Assembly (NCBI RefSeq): GCF_016745505.1
Contig: NZ_JAERUC010000081.1
Coordinates: forward strand, 1-64,000
From: Streptomyces silvae
GTDB lineage: Bacteria; Actinomycetota; Actinomycetes; Streptomycetales; Streptomycetaceae
Length of the DNA stretch: 64,000 nt
Reading direction: 5' to 3'
In this document: in pieces, positions 1 through 10,100 of the stretch
Position numbering within the stretch: the first letter of the stretch is position 1
Layout of the letters: every line of letters begins with the position of its first letter
The notes under the pieces: generated by a model
What the model saw: the letters and a program-made list of their open reading frames with translations, nothing else
What the model was told of the DNA's origin: nothing
Database searches by the model: none
Position numbers and translations under genes: made by a program

Positions 1-230
1 CAGGAGGGCACCTTCTCGTTTCTGCGCCTCCCCTGGGAGCGCGGGGTCTTCTCCCCCACCCGCCGCGGCTCGATCGTCCTCGGGTCGACCGCCTCGCCCG
101 GCGCGCCCTCCTTGTAGAGACCCTCGGGGTCGTTCGGCCTGTCGTGGGGCAGCAAGAAGAAGGTACGGCGCTGAAAGAGGCCGCTGTCGGGATTGGCCTC
201 CCCAGCCAGGCCTTCTGAGCTCGGGCCTCC
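1..230 (-). other. Possible partial gene at the left edge
   Basis: Read on the minus strand, one frame stays open across this stretch with strong G/C at third codon positions. It gives a hydrophilic segment that includes FQRRTFFLLPHDRPNDPEGL. It runs off the left edge and no convincing start is seen on the right. I do not recognise the family. The plus strand has in-frame stops here. It may be part of a real gene entering from the left, or a chance open frame of the kind common in this very GC-rich DNA. Confidence 0.2.
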
Positions 231-611
231 CTGTGGGGGCTGCTACGGCCGTGGGTAGCGCCCCAGGCCGGCGTCGAGGAGTGACTCCTGCGCCCGTCCG
301 ACGTCGCCGACGAACGGCACGTCAGGCCCCGTGGAGCGGCCCGACGCGGCTCTGCTGCTCCCGCAGTCGACGTCCCGTCACGCAGAACCACAGCTCGGAA
401 CGGGCATACACGGGTGCGACGCAAGCATGGACCGGGAGTGATGAACGTCCGGACAACGGTCAGGGGCGCGGCCGTGAATGCTGGCGGAGGGTCCGGCTCC
501 CCGTCTGCCGGAGCGCCCCGGGAGGCGGGTCTGCGTGCTTACGATCCGTCGGACCAACACCTCGGGCAGCGGCGCATGTTCGGGCGTGCACGACTCCAGG
601 AGAGAGGCCCC

Positions 612-746
612 ATGACCGTCACAGAGATGGCCGGACCATGCCGCCCGCGCTTCCGCGCTCCCGCCCGGGCAATCGGCCTAAGCGTCCCCGCCGACGCCCC
701 CGCGGCCGGTCCGCGGCCGGTCCAGGAGCAGGGTGTCCGGGGATGA
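612..746 (+). CDS. Small coupled ORF upstream of the WXG-like gene
   Basis: A 44-residue frame beginning MTVTEMAGP. An aggagagag ribosome site lies about 8 bases before the ATG, and the stop codon overlaps the next start as ATGA at 743-746. The peptide is rich in Ala, Pro and Arg, with no signal peptide or known domain. The good ribosome site and the stop/start overlap argue that it is translated and couples translation into the secretion-linked genes downstream. It may instead be only a leader peptide. No homologue is recognised. Confidence 0.35.
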   Translation: MTVTEMAGPCRPRFRAPARAIGLSVPADAPAAGPRPVQEQGVRG

Positions 747-1108
747 GCGGGGTGTACGAGGCGGACCCGAGCGGTCTGCGGCACAGTGTCGAGGAGATGA
801 AGAGCCTGCCCGTCCTGGCGAAGCGGATGGTGCAGGACTTCCGGCACCAGGAGGGTGCCTACACGGCCTGGCCCGGCTGGACGGACGACTTCGCTCTCCA
901 GGTGCGTCCGCGGTACCAGCGGAACAACACGTACTGCGCCGACGTCGTCCAGGGACTGTACGAGGCGCTGGACGCGCTGGTCTCGGCGACGCTCGCCAAC
1001 CTGGACAGCATCGAGAGCACCCGCACCGACGCCACCGAACGGATCGAGGCCCACGGCAGAAGTAGGTACGAGGGCTCCCAGGGTCAAGGCGGGCAGGGGA
1101 AGCACTGA
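743..1108 (+). CDS. Small WXG100/ESX-like protein, partner of the giant toxin
   Basis: A 121-residue protein starting MSGVYEADP. The start is chosen because its ATG overlaps the upstream stop, and because longer in-frame starts would add low-complexity Arg-rich sequence. The body is predicted helical, with a YTAWPGWTDDF turn resembling the WxG-type hairpin of type VII secretion substrates. It ends in a Gly/Gln-rich tail. The stop is immediately followed by the GTG of the giant gene with no gap, so the two are almost certainly translated together. By analogy with ESX-linked polymorphic toxins I infer that it acts as a co-secreted partner or targeting factor. The family assignment rests on size, context and the WPGW motif, not on a clear signature match. 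Confidence 0.65.
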   Translation: MSGVYEADPSGLRHSVEEMKSLPVLAKRMVQDFRHQEGAYTAWPGWTDDFALQVRPRYQRNNTYCADVVQGLYEALDALVSATLANLDSIESTRTDATERIEAHGRSRYEGSQGQGGQGKH

Positions 1109-4100
1109 GTGCAGGAGATCGATTTCCCCGAGGACGTCAGGAAGATGCTCTGGGTCCTGCTTGGCGAGATGCCGTTGCAGGCCAGGGAGAACCTGGCCTG
1201 GAACAGCCGTGACCTCTACCTCGACCTGGCGAAACGGGTCGTCGAACTGCGGGGCGCCATACAGCAGTCCGTGCGCAACGCCGGCCACGCGCTTCCGGAG
1301 GACGTCGCACGTGGGTACACCCAGGGGCTGTCGCTGCTGACGGGTGACGGAGGGGTCGACCGGCTCCAGGGGTTCGTCGATCAGCTGGACGACATGGCGC
1401 GCGGTCAGATCGACTACTCGATGAAGATCCAGGAGTCGAAGTGGGAGATCATCGCCGAAATCGTCATGCTCCTGATCGAGCTGGCCTTCCTGGCCGCCTT
1501 GGCGTTCTTCACGGGCGGCACCTCGATCTCCCAGATGGCACTGGCCCGGGCCCGCAGCAGGCTGGCACTGCTGATGATCATCGACCGGCTGCTGCGGATG
1601 ACCCACCTCGCACCCGCCCTCAGCGAGGCCTTCGTCGAGGCGATCCAGACGCTGGCGGTCAAGCTCACCCAGATCGCGGTCAACCCGCCGGGCCGCAGAC
1701 CGTCGGGCATCGACTGGGGTGATGTCGGCAAGGCGGCGGCCTTCGGCGCCCTCGGGGGTGTCTTCGGGAGCGTCTTCGGACACTTCTCGAACAATTTCAA
1801 GAGCTGGTTCAGAAACGGGGGCGGCCAGTACCTCGACCACCTGAAGACCGACTTCCCGAAGCGGAATCCCGTTCTGTCCAAGGGACTCAACGACGCGTAT
1901 GACGTCCCGGCGGTCTTCGTCGTCTCGGGACTCAGCGAGACGCTCGCGGAGGTGCTGGTCACCGGGCTCTTCGACGGAACATGGGAGTTCAAGTGGGAGA
2001 CCTTCGTGGGGTCCGGCACCAGCGGGGTGTTCGGCATGTACGCCGAGTCGGCGGTCGGCCAAGGCGCACTCTGGCTGAACGACAAGTTCCTCGCTCCGCC
2101 GGTGGCCCCCGGCAGGCTCAACGATCCGCCGCGCAAGGGCGGTACCCCCGGCGACGGGCCGGGTGCGAGTACGGCGCCGTCCACGGGGCCCGGTGCCGGC
2201 CCCGGGCCGGTCATGGGACGCGGCCTGCCCCTGACCATGACGCCTCCGGCCACCGTGCCTCCTCCCGTGACCATGCCGTTGCCGGCCGTGCCACCCGCGT
2301 TCCTGTCCCCGGCGCCCGAGCCACCGCCGGTGGCCCCGTCCCCGCCCGTCACGACGCCGGTAGCCCCCACGGCATCCGGCACGCCCACGACGCCCGTGCC
2401 GTCCACGTCTCTGACGTCCACACCGTTCGCGACGTCCTCACAGACGGTCGACGGGCCCGCTTCGACGCCCGCCCCCATGCCGTCGGACAGTGTCCGAAGC
2501 GGTCTGTCGGACACGGCCCGGCTCGGAAGTGGTGCGTCGGGGCCGTCCTGGGGCTCCGCGCCTGTTTCGCAGCGGGCCGTGCCTCCGCCGCTCGCCGAGA
2601 CGCTTCTGCCCCCTCCGGAGTCCGTGAGCGACGACGCGATGGCAGCTGCGGAGGCGATACGGCCGTCGGCCGGTCCGGGCGCGGCAACCGGGGCCCCGCA
2701 GCGGTCGGCCGAGGCGACGGAGATGAGCGGCGACGACACGGAGGCCGCCCTCGGCAGGGAGCCATCGGGGGCGCCGGCCACCGTGCCGCACGTCCCGGTG
2801 TCGTCCTCACCCGCCGCTTCACCGGATGCTTCTCCCCCGCCCGCGCGAAGAGGGCCTGGCGTGGATCGGACCGGCCCGGCCGATGAGCCGGGGCGGGAGC
2901 TCCCCGACCATTCCGGAACCACCGATGCCGGGACCACCGATGCCGGGACCACCCGTTTCGGGACCGCCGACTCCGAGACCGCGATCACTGGCGCGGCGCC
3001 GCCAAGCGCACCGGCCGTGGCGCCGGACTCCACGTCCACCGCCCTGTCCGTAGCACCGGCGTCTCCGCTTCCCACCACGTCGGCCACGGGTGTGCCGGGC
3101 CCGGCCTCCCCCGTGCCCGCCCCGTCCACGGCCCTTCCCGCCACCACCACGCCCGCCTACGGGCCGGACACCGCGGCCCCGTCGGCCGCATCCACACCGT
3201 CGTCGCCGGACATGCGGTCCGCGGAACGACAGGAACCGTCCGGTGCAGCGGCCCCGGCCGGCCTCGGAACGCCGGAGAGTCCGGAGGCTTCCGGGCGCGG
3301 GGCCCTCGGGTCGCCCGCCTGGGAGGCGGCGCGTGCCGGTGCGGTGCCGGAGGCACGCTCGCACACCTGGGTCGATCCGCTGTCGGCGCCGCCCGACCCG
3401 CAACGGCCCGGTCAGACGACCCAGTTCGTGGTGAGGTCGAAGTTCGACGTACGGCGCTTCGAGGCAGGTGGCGAGCTGGTCACCGATCTGACCGTCCAGG
3501 TCGGCGTCGGCCGTTCCGGCGGGCTGCCGGAGGGCGTCTGGGAGAAGGTCCTCAGCGGTGTGGAGACGGTGTTCAACGCCCCCGGCCACCGGCTGCTGAA
3601 CGGGGATCTCCTGCACGTGACCGTGGAGCGCGTCGAAAGTGATCCGCACCCCAACGGTCTCGACGTCCAGATCGTCGGCCGCGACCGGCAGATGACACGG
3701 TCCGCGTGGTGGGCGGACGCCCATCCCGTCGACTACGCCCACGAGATCTCGCACATGCTCGGCCTGCGTGACGAGTCCCGGCACGCTGTCGCACCGCACC
3801 GCCCGGACATCGGGGGAAGCCTCCTCGGGGACTACCGGCGCCCCGCACCCCAGGGGCTCGTTCAGGGCGGCCTGCGCGGGCGCCACCTGGACCTGATCGC
3901 GGCACACATAGGGGACCCACCTGCTGTCCGGCCCACCACCACGGGGTCGACCCCCGCGACACCCGCACCCGCCGCCGCCCCGGCCCCGATCACCGCCCCC
4001 GCCACCGCGTCCGCACCCGCGACGGCGACCACGTCCGTCACCGTGCCGCCGTCCGCATCGCGGCAGGCCACGGCCGGCCGCGCGCCCGGTGCCGAGCCGT

Positions 4101-7100
4101 ACGCCCCCGTACTCCCCGGCACCAGGCCGCCCGTCCTGGACCGGGGCCTGCCCCGCCCGCTCGGTGGGCGGCGGGAGCCGGTCGACTTCGGCAACGGCAC
4201 CCGGATGCCCGCCTACATCGACGACGTCGGCGAACTCATCGGGGACGTGCCGCCCGCCATCCTCCTCTCGCTGGTCTCCGGCGGCATGACCTTCGGACAC
4301 AGCGACGTGGTGCTGCGCGGCACCGGGCAGGCGCTGGCGGAGATCGGTCGGGTGCTGGCGGAGGGAGGCGACACCGTGCGCCCCGCGCCGTCGGGGAAGG
4401 GCCGGTCGACCGGGTCGGCCCTGATGGACGACGTCACGTACGCGTTCACGCACGAGCCCAAGACGCTGGCCGGGGACGGGCGTGTCTTCCCGTACACGGC
4501 GCGGGACGGCGGTGTGCGGAAGCTGGCGGTCACCGTGCGCCACTACGGCGACTGGGAGCAGTTCACCGATACGTACGGCAGTCCCGTGAAGGTGGACGGG
4601 ATGCACCGCTCGGTCGCGGCGGCCGGGCAGAACAAGACCATGCAGTCGGTGACCCAGTTGGCGCTGGGCGGGCCCGTCGGGCCGGTGGGGGCTGCAGCCT
4701 TCAGCGGTTTCGGACGGATCGGTCTGCGACTCGGCCGGACCGACCGGGTGGGGTACGGGCAGACCGAACAGGGGACGACCCAGACGGAGACGCGTTCGCT
4801 GGACGGCTCCCGGGTCTACCTGGACCACGTGTACTACGAGCTGCGGGTGACCGACGCGGAGGGCCGGACCGTGACCGGCACCGCGCCCGCCCTCCGCGGG
4901 TTCGCGGTGCGGAACGGGCTGTCCGTACGGCTGCCGGACAGCGTGACGAGCACCAAGGCCGCCCCCGGGCGCATCCCCCGCTCCATGGAGCTCGACCGGC
5001 AATCGTCCTACCGGCTGGTCAGGACGGAGGGCTTCGGGCCGGTCTCCCGGATGCGGGACTGGGCGGCGCAGGAGCTCGGCGTGGCACCGGGCAGCACCGC
5101 CTACGGTGAACTGAACTCCTTCTTCTCCTCGTTGAGCTTCCAGCGGCAGAGCCCCGCCCTGTCGAGGGGCCGCGTCACCACCGTCCCGCTGTTCGCCGAC
5201 GACAAGGCCCGCACGCCCCTGGGTGTCTTCGTCGTCGACGTCGTGCCGGGCCGGGCGACGCTGATCACGGAGACGGCCGACGCCGAGATGCGCGACATCA
5301 ACACCCTGACCGTGCGCAACGACCGGAGTCTTCAGAAGACGGCGGCGGTCGGCATCGACGGGGTCGCGGGCCCGGCCTTCAACTTCTTCGACCTGGCGGA
5401 CAGCACCCTCAATCTCCGGCTGCAGTTCGGCGGGGCGTTCCGCTATCTCTTCTCCGTGTCGCGCACCGCGGGACTGGGCGGATCGGGGGCGATCAAGTCG
5501 GCCGGCCAGGTCAAGGGCAACCTCACCGGCCTCTACCTGGTCCGCAAGACGGTCCACGTCCAGCTCAGCGGCAACACCACCCCGCCCCGGCAGTTCCACA
5601 CGTGGAGCGTCGACCGGATGACCCGTACGGAGGCACGGCGGCTGGCCGGCTGGGACGACGGGCTACGGCGTGCGTCGCGGACGGGAGCGCCCGAGCCGTT
5701 CGCCCCCGCATACCTGACCCGGGACCGGCCGCACACCCTGGGCATGCACCGGGTGGAGGAGTTCGCCTTCGACGACGGTACGAGGACGGGGCCGCCGGAC
5801 CCCGCGGGACAGCGGCGCACCCTTCTGGACACCTTCGCCGACGAGGTGCTGACGGCGCTCGCGGCGGCGTATCCGGGACTCGTCGCGCGGCTCCACCAGT
5901 TGGCGCCGCCGGAGCGCAGGACGTGGGGGGAGCGGACCGCGGCCCTGCTGGGCCCGTCCGGGTCGTCCGCCGGCGCGCGCCCCCTGCCGTCGCGGTGGCG
6001 CGACGACGACGCGTACCGCACGGCCCTGGCCAACACGCTCGAGGTGCTCACCGCCCTGTCGCACCGGAGCATGGCCGGGAATCTGGAGGCGCTGACCACG
6101 ACCGGCATCCGGGTCCGCTTCGTCGAGCCGGGCCGGATCGGGCAGGGGCACCGCTACATATGGCTGCGCGGAGAGCTGACGAATCGTCGCTTCGAGGGTG
6201 TGCAGGACGACTTCAAGCTGCGCTACAGCTCGGTCGGTGTGGAGCGGGTCGACGGGCAGAAGAGCTCCAAGCGCCTCGGGGAAGCGGGTGTCGAGGGGCT
6301 GCTCGCTTTCCGCGACCCGATGGCGGACGACATCGGCGCCCCGCACAACGCGGGCGGGCCGAGCGCCGGTGTGCGCTGGGGGTGGCAGTCCGACGACGAG
6401 ACCGGCTTCGGCGCGACGGCCACGTACGAGCCGATGACGGTGAGCGCCGGGCCTTCGCACCTCTACCGCTACGACCTCTCGCTGACCGTGGACCGCGGCG
6501 GGTACTGGCGCTTCCGCGGCCTGCTGCGCGGGGCCGCGACGCTGGGTCTGCTGGGGACCCAGCCGTTCGTCTTCCGGCAGCCGCTGGACCTGCTCGTCGG
6601 GACCACGCCCGGCGGCCGTACGGTCGGTGGGGGCCCCCGGACCGGGCAGGTGCTCATCAGCATCCCGGGCTCGCACGCCCCCGCCGTGGACCCGCACGGC
6701 CGGGGGGCGGTCAACCCCTACACGGCCGTCGCCACGCAGCCGGTGCGCACGCTGCGGCCCGACCGGGCACGGGCGCTGGCACTGGGCGATCTGTCCCGGC
6801 CCGGGAGCCTGGTGCGCGCCGCCGACGTGGTGGGCGAGGCGGGCCCGGTGACGCCGGACGGCCGGGGTTCGCGGATGTTCCGGGAGCTGCAGAACCATCC
6901 GTTCCTGACCGTCGGTGTCGTGCCCTCCCCCGCGCTCGTCGCGGCGCTGGGGCAGGTCATGGCCTCCGGGTCAGGTGGCGCGTGGCAGCTCACCGAGGAG
7001 GGCGCGCCCACCCGTGAGGCTGTGCTCCGGGCCTTCCAGGCCCAGTATCTGACGGCCAACTTCGACCAGAGTTCCGGGCCGCTGGGCTGGAGTGCCTCGG

Positions 7101-10100
7101 GGCTGATGGGCAAGGGCCCGTACGCCACCCTCTGGGCGAACTTCCGGCATCTGACGGCGGTGGACGGCGTCCGTGCGCTGACCGGAGCGGTGCCGATGGA
7201 CACGGAGATGGTGCTCGGCGGCAGCGGCCAGTCGACGGGCAAGCTCACCAGGACCCGCACCTTCTTCACCGGCGGGCAGATCGTCTACGCCCGCTCCCAC
7301 GCGACCGGGCCCGGACTGCTCGGCACGTACGGCCTGGTCGCCTCCCCGTGGTCGACGGCCGACCAGACGAGCAGGACCGTGGCCCGCTCCTTCGTCCACG
7401 ACATGAACCGCAAGGGCTTCGGCCACCAGGTGCTCGTGTCGGGCACCGCCGAGCACTGGCTGGCGTTGACGTCCAGCCTGCTGGGCTCCAAAGCCGCGGG
7501 CAGGCCGCTGGTGCCCGACCGGCTGGCCGCGGCGGCCGGGCGGATGACGACCGTGCCCGGCGGCTGGCTGGCCCACGTACCGGAGAAGAGCGCCCACCTC
7601 GTGGGGCTGATCGAGGACGGCATGGGCGAGGTGCCGCGCTACACCCAGGCCCGCTGGTCCCCGCAGCCATGGCTCAGGGAGAACAACTTCGGTACGTACG
7701 CCGTCAACGCGCTGGACCCGTCGGCGGTGCTCGCCGCGTTCGAACGGCGGGTGGCCGCGCTCGGTCTCGACGACGCGGGCCGGGAGCGCGTACGCACCCT
7801 CGTCTCGTCACGGGTCCTGCGGTCCCTGGACAAGGAGATGACGGGGGGCGGCGCGTCGATTCCCGCCCGTACCGGGGCCTGGGGGTGGCACAGCATCCGC
7901 CTCGGCAGGCGGCAGATCCGGATCCGGGTCCAACTCGTGCCCGGTGAGGCGGCGTTCACGATGCTGGACCACAGCGTGGAGATGGAGGAGAACCGGCGGG
8001 CGATCGAGACCGTCACCGAGGGCGCGGAGTCCACGAAGGGCGCCGACTTCGGGTACCTCGTCGGTGAGGCGGTGCACACGGAGAACTCCACGGCGGTGGC
8101 CGCGGGCCCCACCTTCACGGAGACCGGATCCGGCCGGAAATCCAGCGGCGAGAGCCGTACCGAATCCACCCTGACCGTGTTCCGGGTGGCCTCGACGGAA
8201 CCGTACGCGGAGATCGCGACGCCCTACACCCTCCGGATCACGCTGGAGGCGGACGATCCGCCGCCGGAGGGGCGGGGCACGGTACGCACCGGGTTCGACC
8301 GGTTCCGGGGCAAGCAGGTCCTCACCGAGGAGGGGCCCGCCGGGACCCTGCGGGAGCACGTCCCTCTGAGTCTGATGGTCCCCGACACGGATCCGGGCGC
8401 GGACCTGCTGGAGGCCCCGGACCTGACGGCGCTCGCCGCACCCCGGCAGGGCGTCTCGCCGTATGTGCTGGGGCCCGACACCCTGCACGGGGACGGTTCC
8501 CTGAAACCGTTCCGCTTCCCCGACACCGGCTTCGACGTGCGCCGGATCGTCGGACTCGCCGACATCCAGGTCGCGAACACCTACGCGCTCGCCCTCTCGT
8601 ACGACGCGGGGTTCTCCATGGACGGGCCCGACGCGCCCCGCCGAGCCCGGGACACCGGGCTGACCCGGCTCGGCACGGGATCCGCCCAGGCGCTGGAGGA
8701 CGGAACCGGCAACGCCGCCCTGACGGCGTATTACCACCGGGCGACGACGCCGCAGGGTTACGGCATTCCGGGCCTGAGCGAGAAGAACATCGTCGGCGAC
8801 GAAAGGGCCCAGCTCGACCTGTACGCCAAGCCCGACTTCAGCCGTGCCCGGCTGCTGACCGTCGCCGACGGCAAGAAGATGGAGATGCTCCGGCGGACCG
8901 GGGCCGGCGCCGCGGCGACCGTCGGCCGCGAGAACGCCCAGGACTCCGCGCTGGGGGCCGGTGTCCTGATCAGCTCAGACAAGACGGGGCTCCACCAGCT
9001 GGGCGGGTCGGGCACCGGCCCCTACGCCGCCGAAGGCGACGCGCTGCCCACCTCGGCGGACCAGCTGACCTCCATCAACACGAAGCCCAAGACGGGGCGG
9101 GTCTTCCTGTTCGCGGTCCCCACCTCCTGGCTGAGCGTCGCCGACGTGCGACGGGGCGTCAAGGACACCCGTGTCGGGCGCTTCGTCGGCGGCACCTTCG
9201 GCCATGTCCGGCCCGGGCCGAAGGCCGTGAGTTCCCAGGCGTACGCCCTGGTCTGGGTCAGGGACGACGTCGCCAGGGAGCTCGGGCTGATCGACGACAC
9301 CAACTTCCCCGCCCGGGTGGGCGCCGCGTGGGACGCCGTCGGCAGCGCGAGCAAGGCGTGGGTCGACGCCGACAAGGCGTACTGGAAGAAGCGACGGGCC
9401 GCCATCGGCCTGCGGGAGGAGCGGGACGCCGCACGGATCACCCTCGCCGGGGCGGAGAGGGCCGCCGAGGCGGACGGCCGGCGCCTGGCCGCGGCCGGCC
9501 GGGCCGCCGAGGGACCCCGCAACGCCCTGGCGGAGGCGACGGCCCACCGGAACGAGGTGCGGGAGCAGGTGGGGGCGGCCCGGACAGAACTCGACGCGCT
9601 CGTGGAGTCCGCCGGTGAAGTCGCTCACGACGGCTGGGCCGACCTGATGCGCGAGCAGATCATGGCGGCCCGTGGGACGCTTGTCGCCTCCGAGGCGCGG
9701 CTGCGGGCCGCCGAGGCACGGATGGCCGCCCTGCGCGGGCCTGCGGAGGAGGCCGGCCGCGCTGTGCGCCGTGCCGAGGAGGAGGTGGCCGCCGCGGCGC
9801 TCCGGGTCGCGACGGCGGCCCGCCGACGCGACGCCGCGGTCTCCGCCTTCGACAACCGGCGCGCCCTGCTCGACGCACTGAGGACGACGGCGGAGACCGC
9901 GGCGGCGGAGTACCACCGGGTGCGGGCGGCGACCGACCAGCTCACCCGCTGGCACCAGGAAGCGGCCACCGCCGAGGGCCGGGCCCGCCTCGCGGGGCGG
10001 CCGGAGCCCCCGGCCGTCAGCCACCGGAAGCCCGCCGCCGCTCCACCGCCGCCCGAGCCGTCTGCCGCCACCCGGCCGCCGGTGTATACGAGGACCGGCA

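Noticed and set aside
539-2062. A 507-codon minus-strand open frame across the WXG-like gene and the toxin start
   Set aside because: Same cause. The plus-strand genes here have coupled starts and recognisable features, while this frame has none.
2819-5599. A 926-codon minus-strand open frame inside the toxin gene
   Set aside because: Shadow of the plus-strand gene caused by third-position G/C bias. The product is Arg/Gly/Pro-rich with no domain, and it overlaps the linker and beta-rich region entirely.
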